64,000 nucleotides of DNA from Rotaria sp. Silwood1 (GCA_905250075.1 CAJNOP010000337.1:36923-100922), one strand, 5' to 3'; positions 38,787-50,771 are shown, counted from the stretch's first letter. Notes: generated from the sequence alone by a model not told the origin. Made by a program: numbers and translations.

Positions 38787-40163
38787 TCATATTTCTGCAT
38801 TTTCTTTTGACTGAATAGTTTCCTTCACATTTTCTCCGCGACGAATGCGATAGAGTCGACCGCTGAAGCAAGGTAACCAAAATACGAATTTTAGTAATAA
38901 AGTCAGAAGCGGAAAGTATAAACAGAGTAAACCAAGATTATAGAATGCTTTATGTACTCCCACTGCTATCCAACGGGGCAAAGCCATTGCAACGACATGT
39001 CCAATAGCAAGTAACATTGTGACAATACCAAGTTTTGATTGTATAAAACGCCATTCTCGCCAATTCAACAGATTACCTATTGCAGGAATACTTGCAATAG
39101 CTAGAATGGACATGCACAGTTGAGTTAAAATACCTAGCAGTGATGCCAATTCGCCTTTTGCAGTCATAAGACCACTCTCTACGACGAATCGTGTCTGATT
39201 GTGAACAGTCGAAATCATGATTTCAACAGGATGAAACCATGTTGCATAATAAGCTGGTGTCATAAGGATGAGTGTCATAATAGTATGAGCAAGAGCTAGA
39301 GCAAATGTCAATATACCGAGTTGTTTTCGTGTTAATAGCCATCGGTCTAGCCACATTGGAAATCGTTGTTCACGAGTTCCATAGGCTAATTGAAATATAC
39401 ATGCGAGGTTCGAAGGCATGTAGACAATGGCTAACATAGTGATGGCACTTACACATAAAGTTTTATTAGCTATATTTAAAAAAAGTTGATTCCATGAAGT
39501 CGTTTGTGTACTAACAAATTCCATACAGAGTGTATAAAGAAGCCAGATGGATAAAACGATAAGTGTGACAATGATTGGGATATGCCATTCAGAAAATAGA
39601 GATCGAGTATCATTTTCTAGATGACGTGCTGCTCGAAGGGAACCAACATCAAACGAACTGAAATTCATTTCGTGTGCGAGTGTTATTACTTTATCTTTGG
39701 CTGTTACGTGATCGCTTGCAACAAAAACATTGCGTGATTCTCCTGCTGTTCTACTTTGCATCGCAAACGACGAAATATTATTAAATGCTTTGACAACAAA
39801 AGCATTGGGTATTGCTGTCTGAAGTCGTTCTGCATTGGAGGAATCATTCAGATGCAGTTTTTTGCCAGTTTGATTCGATAGATCAATGAGAATTTTACCA
39901 TTAAATAATAATGGCTCGTGTTCAAGATGTGATGCAAGAGATTCAATATAATGTTCCGGATGAATGGCAACGAAGATAATAGGCGAACGACGAATACATT
40001 CAACAATGGAAACTACTTCAAATTGTGTGCCGGTTCGCTTGTCTGGACAACGACTGCCCATTACTACAGTAAAGCCACATAAAAATAAACGATCGGCAAG
40101 TGCAAAACCCATGTTACCACAACCAACAATACCAATGCATTGATTACCATCCATTATTGCCAA
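38787..40163 (-). CDS. STEAP-family metalloreductase
   Basis: A single exon codes 458 residues. The N-terminal 180 residues form an NAD(P)-binding oxidoreductase domain of the F420H2:NADP type, with GIVGCGNMGFALADRL (residues 11-26), VVMGSRCPDKR and KAFNNISS. Six membrane segments follow (from about residue 194), making the ferric-reductase transmembrane domain; His293 (LALAHTIMT) and His389 (AIGHVVAM) are the likely haem ligands. STEAP proteins pass electrons from cytosolic NADPH through FAD and haem to reduce Fe(III) or Cu(II) outside the cytosol or in endosomes. Length and domain order match animal STEAP2-4. The start may be Met1 or Met4. A minus-strand AATAAA lies about 45 bp after the stop. 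Confidence 0.93.
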   Translation of the reverse strand: MAIMDGNQCIGIVGCGNMGFALADRLFLCGFTVVMGSRCPDKRTGTQFEVVSIVECIRRSPIIFVAIHPEHYIESLASHLEHEPLLFNGKILIDLSNQTGKKLHLNDSSNAERLQTAIPNAFVVKAFNNISSFAMQSRTAGESRNVFVASDHVTAKDKVITLAHEMNFSSFDVGSLRAARHLENDTRSLFSEWHIPIIVTLIVLSIWLLYTLCMEFVSTQTTSWNQLFLNIANKTLCVSAITMLAIVYMPSNLACIFQLAYGTREQRFPMWLDRWLLTRKQLGILTFALALAHTIMTLILMTPAYYATWFHPVEIMISTVHNQTRFVVESGLMTAKGELASLLGILTQLCMSILAIASIPAIGNLLNWREWRFIQSKLGIVTMLLAIGHVVAMALPRWIAVGVHKAFYNLGLLCLYFPLLTLLLKFVFWLPCFSGRLYRIRRGENVKETIQSKENAEI

Positions 40164-42884
40164 CTAAGTGAAATTTATTATCCTTTTCTTCGTACGAGCA
40201 GTCATATTGTGTAATTTAATATGCATATTTATACATTTCTTGTTCCGAAACCAGAGAACAGAAAGAGCAAAATGTCGAAATGTTAAGAAAGGAAAATGTC
40301 GAAAGAGAATATATTGCAAGTGAGAATGCGTGATGTAATTAGTGTGGGACGTGCAATGAGAAACTGTTTTATGACATAAAAAAAGCAATAAAAACCTTTA
40401 GAAATGAAAGAGATATTATAATCTTCACTGCTGATCATTTCTACGCAACAAAGAATAACGATAACATGAGTGGAACGATTCGAACTCAAATGTAAATGAA
40501 TCTCAGTAGTTTTTTTTTTCATTTGAAACTAACACAATCCGAAAGATCCTCATAATATTGTGTTAAATCTGTTTTGAGTCATTCAATTTATATCAACTCG
40601 ATTTTCGTCAGATTCGACAGCCATCATTCCTGTTATATGAAAAGTCAAATTCAATAATTATGAGTGTTCACACTTTATGTCTACAATCCCAAGCAATTGA
40701 GCACGATCACTTTTCTTATTCAATAATATCCTTGTCTATGCGAAATTCAGAGTTCCCCATCTAATCTGTTCACAAAATATTATTAATTGCTCAATTTCGG
40801 TTTGATGATTTCGACAAGAGAAAGGACCACATACTTCAATTTTAGCAAGTTTTCAGCCGTTTTTTCAAGTGAAATGAAGAGCGTGACAGCCAGCAGGTCA
40901 TCCCTATCTTGTGAATAATGTCTAGTAACCCTCATCGGATGCACAGATTCCAAGATCAGAGGTGCATCATTGGACTCTATGTAAGCCAGATTTCAGCCAA
41001 TCACCGGAAAGCTCGGTCATGTCATATTCTTTCATTATCAAAATTTGGGTATCCAACTAGAACAAATTTTAGAAAATATAATATTATTGCTATTTCTGTT
41101 TTGTCATAACTGAAAATTTTTAATTTTTATAAAAAAAAAAAACTATTGACAAGAAACGAGCACTATGCGAAATATAGTTATTATGTATTCCAGTTCATCG
41201 AAATTGCGTCACTTTTGGTAATTAATGGACGATTTTGTGAAAAAATATAAAAATGAAATATCATTTTATCAAATAAATGTTCCTGTTCTTTAATTTAGAT
41301 CATTTCAACATCTCAATCACGTGTAAGTATTATTCAATAACAATAAATATTTTTTTTTATTGAAATTGTTTGCATATGTCAATAAAAGATAAGTGTTAAT
41401 TTGTAATAAAAATATATTTTTCGTCTTTTATTGAGATACTTTGCACATCTCACTGACAGGTTCGTGTTAATTTGCAATAATAAATATTTTTCTTTTTTTC
41501 CTTCAACGAGGTCATTTGAATATCTCAACAAAATGTACGCATTAGTTTGTAATACTATCTTTTTTCTTTATTTAGATCTCTCTATAACCAGTTATAAATC
41601 GGGATAAAATGATCGGTTTTTTTGCATAATTTTGATAACAATATCTAAGTTTATTTCGTGCTCTTTGTTTAATAAAGGAACAATAAGAGTAGACCGTAGA
41701 TTTTTATTACTGGCGTCAGACATGTAATGTCATATTATGGATAAAGGCATAGTAGGGAATAGGAAAGAGAACAAGTATAGGATGTTGATTTAAATACGAC
41801 ATTATCTAGCATTGAATATGATTAAATCTGACAACAACCAGTAATCGAATTCCTCTACCGGATTTCATCAGTTTTATTGAAAGCGTTGCTCCGAAACCTT
41901 GTTGTTTAGTTATCATGGATACATTTGATTAAAGAGGATGCTTAATGAATAATGTAATACGTACTTGTCGAGAATGATCATACTAGTTCCTATAAAGCAT
42001 AATCTTCATTAGGGTCGAGATAGCGAGTAGACTGAATCATTATTTCAATTTATGTTTCAATAAAATTATCAAGTAATACAGTTGACTTCTACTGCAGTAG
42101 TCTGTAAAATTATAACGGCATAATCGTTTGAATTTCAAGGAGAAAATAAACTGTAATATGACATGACTTCTTACAGTAAGGTTCCGAATTTGGTAGTAGT
42201 TGATCAATCGTCTCAGGATATTGATCGAATCATACGATAAGATCTATACTTTCTAGCAATAATGTCAATTTAAATGAATCTGAAGACTACAATGCAATAA
42301 TTTCACGACAAATATGTTGATCAATACTAGCAATTATTTTTGTTCTAACCTATTATACATTTCATTGTACACAATCATCAACGAAGTGGAATAGAAAGAA
42401 TGTTTTCACCGACACTAATAACAATGACTGTTATTTGTCTCACATAGTGTTGACAATAATATGTGATTAGGAGTCATCAGTATTGACATATAAAGAAAAA
42501 GTACATTGATATTAGTGTTGTGCTTTTTCTCTAGATCGATCAATATAATATGCTATCATGAAATATTTGAACTCATCGAACAGAAATTTAGACATTTACT
42601 TAATTATACTCATACAAATCAATGAAGACAACACAAAATATGGTTGTGAATGACAAGAACTGAAGCACATACCAAAGATGATTTACGGATCACTTCGAAA
42701 TACATTCAGCAAAAACTTCGATTTCTATTAGAGCAATATAATTATATTTGTTCAATAAATAAATATGAGAAAAATAAATCTAGGAAAAATAGCTTCACCT
42801 ACAGAAAAAGTCTATTCAATTTTTTTTTTTAGCAAGCAAAGTCGTTACTTGTTTATACTAGTCCTTGTGTTCAGTTATTCAAAT
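40164..42884. other. Intergenic, contains an AT-rich tandem repeat
   Basis: No gene recognised. The region lies between the STEAP and ART-TPR genes, both on the minus strand. A degenerate tandem repeat occupies about 41295-41580. Confidence 0.5.
41295..41580. repeat. Degenerate tandem repeat, about 70-bp unit, four copies
   Basis: Four units each start with a word like GATCATTTCAACATCTCAAT (also GAGATACTTTGCACATCTCA and GAGGTCATTTGAATATCTCA), go on to GTGTTAATTTGTAATAA, and end in a T-rich run. The spacing is about 65-75 bases and the copies are well diverged. Confidence 0.6.
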
Positions 42885-45224
42885 TCATCGTTTCTTGGTA
42901 CTTTTAACGGTTAATTGATCTGCTCGGTTAATACATCTTTGAATAGCACTTTGAACAGTATGTATACGAGAATAATTTTGATTTTTCATTTTAAAACCAT
43001 GCTTAAGACCAGTTTTATATTGATTGAGTGCTTTGGAATTCTTACTCATAGATTCATAACTTGTGCCGATATGAGTATAGATTTCAAAAAGTAATGCATG
43101 ATTTAGTTTTGGACGATTCTTTTCAATTTCTAAAGCTTTTCGAAAATATTTGAGTGCCATAGAATGATCTTTGATTGACTTATAGACATATGCCATGCTT
43201 TGAAACATTTGTACAATTGTTGGATGATCGCTTGGCAATGATGTGGTACCAATTTCAATTGCTTTCTCATAATATTCTATAGCTAATGAATACTTGTGTT
43301 CACCAAAATGAACTGCACCAATATTATTATATGTTTTTAATAGATCAGGATGATTGGTAGCAAGTGATGCAAGATTAATATCGAGTGCTATATGATATGT
43401 TTTTAATGCTCTTTTATAGTAACCTTGAAGAAAATAAACATATCCAATATAATTATAAGATTGTCCTATGTGTGGATGATTAGTTGGTAATTGTTTTAAT
43501 CGAATATCTAAAGATTTTTCAAGATTAATTAATGATTGTGAAAATAAATGCATATTTGCATATATCCATCCAATATTTGCATAACTTGTAGCAATATCAG
43601 CAAGATCTGTTGGTTTCGGATCGTTAATTTCAAGTCGCATTTGTAATGCTTCTTTATTATATTTCAATGCTTCTAGATATTTTTTCTTATTAGCAAATAT
43701 CAATCCAATATTGTTTAATATTGTACTTATGTGAGCAATATTTAATGAACGATTTTTCTTTGCATGTTTAAGTGATTTTTCAAAATAATCTAATGCTTCG
43801 TTATAGTAACTATGTTCATTATATAAAAGTCCAATATCGTTATAGATGGAAGAAATTTGATCATAATCAAACGAACGTAATTCTTCAAATAGAATACCAA
43901 AGATGTGTTTAGCTTTATCATAATTACCAATTTTCCATAGAAAATAACCTACTAATGTTAATGGTGATGCATAATCATTTTCACGTTTTAATAATTCATT
44001 AATTTGATTCATTTCTTTAGTTTGTTTTTCATCTATCAATCTGAATTTAACATACCATATTGAATCACGTTGTTCAATAGATTCATTTTGAAAAATAGTA
44101 CCTGGTGAGAAGAGAATTTCACTTTGATCATTATCTTTATTAATTTCAGCAAATGGTTTGGCAGATTTTGTAACCGAACGATTTACGACTATTTCAAAAA
44201 CAATTGATTCAATAAATGAATTTCGTTCACCATTTTTAGCACATGTAATAGCTGTTTGAAAATTAGTTGTTGTTAAAAAAAATGTATTTATCGAAATTAA
44301 TTTATTAATATTGATTTTAATTTTATTTAATTCTTCACTACTAATACCTTGTCCACGATAAAATGTCCATTGTTTTTGTTCGTTTGATAATTGTTCAATA
44401 TAATTTAAATGAAGATTTTCTAATTGATGATGTATATCAGCTAGAAAAAATCTGAATTTAAATAATGTAACAATATCTTCTGAACGAAATGCTTTATTTA
44501 ATAGACGATAAATAAAACAATCACGTTTATACCATGATATAACATCAGTTGACTTATAATTTTGACGAAAATCTTCAATTGATTTTTGTTCTAATTCATT
44601 ATCAATATAATCAAGTTCACATTTACTTAATAAATGTTTTTTTATCGAATTAGATTGAGGTGTACGAATAACTGTTTCAATTAATAATGGAAACCAATTA
44701 ACAGGCGAATTGTTTAGATTGAAATTATTTATCGATTCTTCCGATGTTACGACACTTGTCGAACATAAATTCTGAGATGATACTTGATAATCTTCTTTTA
44801 ACTTTGTCATCAATGAACTATTATCAATAAAAACGCCACTAACTTTTGCATAGGTTTGTATAGATGATTCACGAATCGTACGACGACGACAATATATATA
44901 GATATGTTCGAGTTGAGAATGATCATGAATACGAGGAATAACAGTTTTTGATAGTGTATCCGAAATAATTAAAAAAATTTTTTCTGATGTAACAGAAAGT
45001 ACATAATTGATACATTGTTCGATATTATGAAATAATTTTAAGTAATTAATAATACAACGTAATTGGCATTGAAAATCATTTTGATTTCTCTTTTCATCAA
45101 GCCAAACAAGTGAAAAATCTTCATAATTAGGGTCATCATCTGTAAACGATATTTTTCGTGATCCACGTCTTGTTTTCTTCTTAGTAACATGCATCGATGA
45201 TGATGAGGATGCGCAGATACTCAT
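42885..45224 (-). CDS. ADP-ribosyltransferase-like protein with TPR array (ART-TPR)
   Basis: A single-exon protein of 779 residues. Residues about 30-150 form a family-specific region (FSLVWLDEKRNQND, LRCIINYLKLF, IFLIISDTLSKTVIPRIH). Residues about 190-390 resemble the arginine-type ART fold: WYKRDCFIYRLLNKA, then FYRGQG (NAD-binding Arg), LISINTFFLTTTN in place of the usual STS, and NDQSEILFSPGTIF with QxE where arginine-specific enzymes have ExE. QxE is known from Asn- or Gln-modifying ARTs. About eight TPRs follow (SIYNDIGLLYNEHSYYNEAL, SYNYIGYVYFLQGYYKRALK and others), as in kinesin light chains, and probably bind a protein partner. No signal peptide is visible, so it is likely cytosolic. 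Activity and substrate are unknown. Closest relative in the window: 61711-63283. Confidence 0.85.
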   Translation of the reverse strand: MSICASSSSSMHVTKKKTRRGSRKISFTDDDPNYEDFSLVWLDEKRNQNDFQCQLRCIINYLKLFHNIEQCINYVLSVTSEKIFLIISDTLSKTVIPRIHDHSQLEHIYIYCRRRTIRESSIQTYAKVSGVFIDNSSLMTKLKEDYQVSSQNLCSTSVVTSEESINNFNLNNSPVNWFPLLIETVIRTPQSNSIKKHLLSKCELDYIDNELEQKSIEDFRQNYKSTDVISWYKRDCFIYRLLNKAFRSEDIVTLFKFRFFLADIHHQLENLHLNYIEQLSNEQKQWTFYRGQGISSEELNKIKININKLISINTFFLTTTNFQTAITCAKNGERNSFIESIVFEIVVNRSVTKSAKPFAEINKDNDQSEILFSPGTIFQNESIEQRDSIWYVKFRLIDEKQTKEMNQINELLKRENDYASPLTLVGYFLWKIGNYDKAKHIFGILFEELRSFDYDQISSIYNDIGLLYNEHSYYNEALDYFEKSLKHAKKNRSLNIAHISTILNNIGLIFANKKKYLEALKYNKEALQMRLEINDPKPTDLADIATSYANIGWIYANMHLFSQSLINLEKSLDIRLKQLPTNHPHIGQSYNYIGYVYFLQGYYKRALKTYHIALDINLASLATNHPDLLKTYNNIGAVHFGEHKYSLAIEYYEKAIEIGTTSLPSDHPTIVQMFQSMAYVYKSIKDHSMALKYFRKALEIEKNRPKLNHALLFEIYTHIGTSYESMSKNSKALNQYKTGLKHGFKMKNQNYSRIHTVQSAIQRCINRADQLTVKSTKKR

Positions 45225-46342
45225 AGACCTTGTCGAGTATACGTTTTTCTTTACAAAATCAAGTTTTTTTTTTGTTTTTAGTAAGTGTTCTGATCAAAAA
45301 AAAAACAAACGACTGAATGAATGTGTTGTTATAAGCTAAATAAGAAAAAACAAAATTAAAAAGCGTTTTATAGTTACAGACGAAGTGCCGAAACTCTCCT
45401 AAATTAAAAGATTAAAGAAAAGAATAAAAAAAAATAACAACGAAAGTAATCGACACCTAGATTGAATCTTGTCTTTTAGAGAACGAGATCAAAACATTAG
45501 ATATGTGTGAAAGAACAACTACTTATTTATTTATTGTTGATCGTTTTTTTTTTGTTCTATTATCAACGAAGATATAAACAAATCTTAATTGTCTTTTGAT
45601 TAATGAACGTTGCAACGTGTAACTCGATCTCCTACTTTTGATTTCTCTTTCACAACATAATTTTGCTTTTATGTCTTGCATAGAATAGTAAATGGATTTT
45701 TTTTCTTCAAATTTCGACAATACTACCTGTTGATTCTCGTAGCAGCTTTACAACGAATGTTTACATACTATTGGCAATACGCTATGAACAAGCAGGCATG
45801 TATAATAATCGAGCTCGTCATCAATCATTAAAACAAACTGGAAAAATTAATGCTTGATGAAAAACATTGAATCCATTGATAAGGTTGACAAAAAAGAACA
45901 TGTACACTAAATGTTTCTAACAATTTCAAACTCGCTTGTGATATAAAAATATGACTAGATTTGAAATGTCAAGATGATGAATTCTTTTCTTTGTGCATAT
46001 TATTCTATGTCATCTGTAAATTTCTTATTACTGTGCATATGCTATTCAAATGGAGGTTTCCTCATGAGAATGATTGCTTTTTTTTCTAATCGTGTGAAAC
46101 TTAGTATTGTGGTTTGCAGCTCTCGATGGCTTTTTTTGTTCTTCAGTTTCCAACTTTTCATCGTTTTTATTTAAAAGAAAATATTCTGATATATGACTTT
46201 ATGTCATAAATTTGTTTCGGCTTGGTTTCACTTTTTACTATGTGAATGTCTAGTTCTAATCTAGTCTCTTACAAAGTGCAAAATTAAAATTGAAAAAACT
46301 CTCGATTTTGAGATCAATGTGTGCTGTCATACTTTAAGATTT

Positions 46343-47255
46343 GAGCTTAAGGGGTGCCCCCCCCCCCCCCCAGAAAATCCAATTTTTCAGAGATAAGCCG
46401 AAATTGAAGTTTTATCATAGGAAGATGCAATGAAGTCTCCTCTTTCAGAATATCTATGGTTTATTGCAAAATGAATTGATTTTGACGAACTTATCGCCTA
46501 AAACTTGGCTTCTACTATCACATTTTTCGAGAAATTTTCATCGTGTTTTTTCAAGGTTTTTTGACCTTTTAGGCTCCTTTCTCTTTGCATCAGCATTTCG
46601 TAAGGTCTTTTTTTATACTAATCACTATGAGACTATTAAAACATAATATTAAGATCACATATTTATGGCCTGTCTTGAACGCTAATATATAAATCAAGTT
46701 ATTTTCGGAAAAATCGCTTTCTAATACTTATTTTTCGTTTTTCTCAAAATTAGGTTTTTCGTCATGCAATTTACGCGGACAGGTTTTTCTCCATAACGAC
46801 TCGACATGGAAGTGATAATTTTTTTTATTATATAGGAGACATGTAGGGCTAGGACTTAACAGGCTCCGATTTTTAAATTTGTCTTTTACTGAAATAAGAT
46901 ACATGGATATTTCATTTCTATGAGCACTTCGAATTCGAATATTTTTCGAAAAATGTTTTTTAAAAATCAAATAAAGGGAAATTCAAAAATCGGAGCCTGT
47001 TAAGTCCTAGCCCTAAGGGTACTCTACAACTTGAAAACCGTCCGAGCTTGTTAGCTCGTATCCTTATTGCAAAATCCTTGCCCGCGTAAAGGGTAATGAA
47101 TTGACTAGAGCTTGTGCATTTCTTCGCGATTTTGGGGGAGATATTTTAACCGTAAGCTATTCTAGTCAAGACTAACATTCTCTGAAATTTTGGTTGAAAT
47201 CGGATGAAAAATAGCAAAGTTCGTTTCTGAGGGGGGGGGGGGGTGCTTAAGCAAT
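46343..47255. repeat. 0.9-kb segment bounded by inverted C15 / G13 tracts
   Basis: The left end reads GCTTAAGGGGTG followed by 15 C (46357-46371). The right end reads 13 G (47231-47243) followed by TGCTTAAGC. The ends are thus short inverted repeats with homopolymer tracts, which suggests one mobile unit. No coding capacity and no convincing target-site duplication are seen. Confidence 0.5.
46845..47014. repeat. Perfect 30-bp inverted repeat, 170-bp hairpin/MITE
   Basis: The arms 46845-46874 and 46985-47014 are exact 30-base reverse complements (starting AGGGCTAGGACTTAACAGGC), separated by 110 bases of AT-rich loop. The exact identity implies recent origin or selection. It is nested inside the C/G-tract segment. 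No clear target-site duplication. Confidence 0.8.
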
Positions 47256-47300
47256 CAACATAATTTCAATCATATAAAATAATAACGTAACAGTAGTAAT

Positions 47301-47385
47301 ATAACAAAATTTTATTAGACGTTTCGACTTTGCTATGAAGTCATTATCAATAGACAAAAAAAAACATCTAATAAAATTTTGTTAT
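47301..47385 (-). repeat. Palindrome with hammerhead-ribozyme-like centre
   Basis: The outer arms (47301-47324 and 47362-47385) are reverse complements with two mismatches. The centre on the minus strand reads TTGATAAT, stem GACTT, loop CATAGCA, stem AAGTC, GAAAC, GTCT. This is the order of a hammerhead core (CTGATGA, stem II, GAAAC, cleavage-site GTC), with two changes in the first block. Such motifs occur in Penelope-like retroelements and retrozymes. Probably a decayed copy. Confidence 0.45.
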
Positions 47386-49088
47386 CATTCTTTGTAGTCA
47401 AAATAGACATCGGAGAGTATACATATATGTCTAAAGTATGAATTTCATGATCAATATGATGGTTGATCCATTCATTATATTGTATAGGTATTTGTAAGTG
47501 TTTTTTTTCTTTCTCTCCCAAAATAATTCGATTTTTTTGTCGGATGCATTGAAATTTCAAAGTTAAAATGTTGAAAATAAGTTTCAATACTATTTCGATA
47601 ATACTAAGCCTAGATTTCTTGAATGAGCTTCATTTTAAAGTCTGACTTAACTCAATTTATCTTCGAACACAATCACCAGAGTCTTCTTTATTCTTGTTCG
47701 AAGAGGATTCGGTGGAAATAAGTAAACCTATCTTTTCAATTGTGCCAATGCTTTATACTTTCCATAATAGCCCAAGTTTCATCGTTGTCAATTTCTTGAT
47801 TTTCGACACTGATGTTTGTCTCATTCATGACTCAAGAGAATTTCATCAGATTCAAACAAAAGAAAAACGAAAGCGACTGGGAAAAAGAAGAAGCAGAACA
47901 GTGAGTTACTACTAGTGTGAGAAGAAAACTACTGCGCAAGTTTTGACATTTGTGAGAGTATAAATGACAGAGTAATGTCAATGAGAGATCATACTTACCT
48001 ATCACAGGATCTTTCTTGATCAACAAGAAGGAAGCCCCTGATCGAGACTTGCACAGAGTTGACATCAGCGAGAGACACAGTCTTCTCGGGTGAATCATTT
48101 TTGCACAGTGGATCGAGCGTTCGCGCTTGATTCCGACATTAAAATCCAATGATAACATCTCATTGACTTAATTAACTGATCCGAACAATGTTCTTCATTG
48201 TTCACACTTTAGGGACTTGGCCAGAGTCATTATCAGCAATACTGTCCAGTTTGTTTAATTGTTTGTTGTTCTACTTGCATAAGTTCGCACACTATGTTTT
48301 TAGCATCTTGTGGTACAAAACTTCACGTATTCTTTCAATGAAGTAGTACTGATACGTCTACGATGCGATTGTATGTCTTGAAATGTAATTATTTTATCAT
48401 TCAAAAATAACACTCAAGCAGCAAGTCGTAAAAGAGTAGATTATCTTCGCTGGTCGTTATTTCAATAGATCACATAATCTTTAATTCTCGTCGAAACGAT
48501 CGCAGATCAGATCTATCTAGCTTCGATAAGGGAATTTCTTGCGTTCCAGAGTTTTAAATGTCCCTACCTAAAAAAGTCTATTTTACTGGAATTCAAATGA
48601 GAATAGACTAGAACCAACATGTTTTGAATTCTTAATTTATCTAGAAAATGACAATTATTATGTCGAAGAAAACTATCTTCAATAACAAAAAATACAAATG
48701 TTATTCAATTATAGTTTGTAAGCTCTGCAACTGCTGTAAAATAGTCGATGTATTGAGTTTTGATATTACTTAACATCGTCAAAATGACGCACGTAATCAT
48801 GTTGTAAGTTATTGCTGCAATTTTTACCTGTGAGTTTATGAAGAACTCAATTTCAACTCATTTTTTTGCATTATTATTGACATAAGAATGAAATAAAAAA
48901 GCGCATTAAAGCAGAGAATGAATATGCTTTTGCCCGAAATACAAGTTCTTACGACGAAGGAAAAAAATAACTTTCATTTCATGTTTATTCAGTTATTTCG
49001 CTCCAACTCTTTCAGTCTATTTAGAAAGGTATTGTTTTGAATCACTTTATGTATCGTCAACTGATAGTTCTTATTTTTAAGCAGAACT

Positions 49089-49199
49089 ATGGCAACAATG
49101 ATTGAATCGGATCGATGTTCATTATGTGATGAGACTGCTGACATTTGCAACTGCAAACGATGTAGAGTATTACAGTATTTTTTGAACTCAACAACATGA
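49089..49199 (+). CDS. Possible zinc-finger first exon of the downstream NHL gene
   Basis: ATG 49089 opens a 36-codon frame with CSLCDETADICNCKRC, a spacing like the start of a B-box or similar zinc finger; such exons often precede NHL domains in this lineage. It lies 320 bp before the NHL exon. A donor such as GTATTA just after the Cys cluster is possible, but I could not link it in phase without guessing an extra exon. Confidence 0.3.
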   Translation: MATMIESDRCSLCDETADICNCKRCRVLQYFLNSTT

Positions 49200-49518
49200 T
49201 ATTTTCTTACCATAAGGTTTTTTAGTTGGAACTATGAAATTTGAATCATAGTACAATTGAAAAATTGAAAAAAATTGACTAGTATATAAGACTTCAAAGG
49301 GTTTTCAATATCAGTTGTATTCAAGTTCTGATAATTGTACTTAGACTAGAAAAATAACGTTCTATCCAAATGATAATCGCAATAAATCACGTATTTCTTC
49401 TGGGGTATTTGTTTCGCAATTATCAGAAAATGGCTTGAAAATTATTTAGAATAATAACTCAAATATATTTTTTGCATTTTTACACTTTAAAAACTGAAAG
49501 TTTTTCTTATTATTTCAG

Positions 49519-50417
49519 CATTATCAAATATTGCTCTTATTGATACTGAAACTAGATGGAAAGAAAATGGTCATACGATGGCTGGTGGCAATGGAAAAGG
49601 TGCTGGAATCAATCAACTAAATAGACCATTGGGTTTGTGTGTCGATGATGATCAAACTATTTATATTGCTGATTACTGGAATCATCGTATTATCCAACGG
49701 TCGACAAATAATCAAATTCATGCTCAACAGCTCAATTGTCCAACGGATGTAATTATTGATAAAGAAAATGATAGTTTAATCATATGTGATTCCAAAAACC
49801 GACGAGTGATTCGATGGAATCGTCAAGGTGACAGAAATTCAGAAACGATCATTTCAGATATTGATTGCTTCGGTCTGAAAATGGATAATAATGGATGTCT
49901 GTATATCACTGACTGCAAAAAGCATCAAGTTCGACGATATCGAATTGGTGAATTCAATGGCATAGTCATAGCAGGTGGCAATCGAGGCGGTAATAGTGCT
50001 GATCAGCTATATATGCCTCAATACATATGCATAGGCCTAGATCATACATTGTATGTGTCCGATAGTAACAATCATCGTGTGATGAAATGGACAGAAGGAG
50101 CTAAACGAGGTATTGTCGTAGCCGGTGGACATGGAAGTGGAAGTACTCTTACACAATTATCGTATCCTCGAGGAGTTGTTGTCGATCCTTCTGGCACTGT
50201 CTATATAGCGGACTCCGGTAACAATAGAATAATACGCTGGCCTCAAGAAGCTACACAAGGGAGTGTTGTTGTTGGTGAACACGGTCCAGGAGCACAATCA
50301 AATCAGCTTGATCAGCCGTCGGGTTTATCATTCGATCACGAAGGCAATCTGTACGTCACCGAAGAAAATAATCATCGAGTACAAAAATTTTATATCGATA
50401 TACGTTCAATAAGATGA
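49519..50417 (+). CDS. NHL-repeat protein (C-terminal exon)
   Basis: The exon begins after the acceptor TTATTTCAG (ending 49518) and reads ALSNIALIDTETRWKENGHT into six NHL repeats up to 50417, about 298 residues. Repeats carry VVAGGHGSGSTLTQLSYP and VYIADSGNNRIIRW type cores, forming a predicted six-bladed propeller. The layout, a pre-propeller linker with TRWKENG after an intron, mirrors the RING-NHL gene at 11 kb (AKWTTNG), so the two are paralogues. One blade has lost part of its linker (QRSTNNQIHAQQLNCP). The 5' exon is not established; a zinc-finger exon at 49089 is a candidate. NHL propellers bind RNA or protein; the role here is unknown. Confidence 0.75.
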
Positions 50418-50716
50418 TGGTTGATAATAAGGACATCATACAAGTAAAAATCTTTCTATTTTCACCATTATGTTAAGTTGTGTTGTCGAAAAACTTTCTC
50501 GAGAAAACAATGTGGGAATTGTTTTGAAATTCTGTGCCTTTTTTTCAACACTAAAACATATTCAATTGATAAAAGCTTTCAATTGTTTTCAATTTTAGAA
50601 TTATAAAATAACTAATTCTCTTCGTTTCTACTAACGTCTGTGCAAAATTTGTGGAAGGCTCAATTCAATAAGACAGAAATATATCCATATTGCAGTCATT
50701 CAATATGTACCATATT

Positions 50717-50771
50717 GTGAGTTTGTGGGTGGGTGTTAAAGTAGAGAAGATCGACACCCACATCCACACTC
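50717..50771. repeat. G-rich telomere-like hairpin, copy 5
   Basis: G arm GTGAGTTTGTGGGTGGGTGT (from 50717), spacer AAAGTAGAGAAGATCG, and C arm ACACCCACATCCACACTC (ending 50771). A 70-codon minus-strand frame (50776-50988, unidentified) ends right beside it. Confidence 0.75.

Larger units (their letters stand above)
45225..49088. other. Intergenic region with inverted-repeat elements
   Basis: No gene recognised in about 3.9 kb. It contains the C/G-tract element (46343-47255), a perfect 30-bp inverted repeat inside it, and a palindrome with a hammerhead-like centre (47301-47385). Open frames of 60-108 codons here show no domain. Confidence 0.5.
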
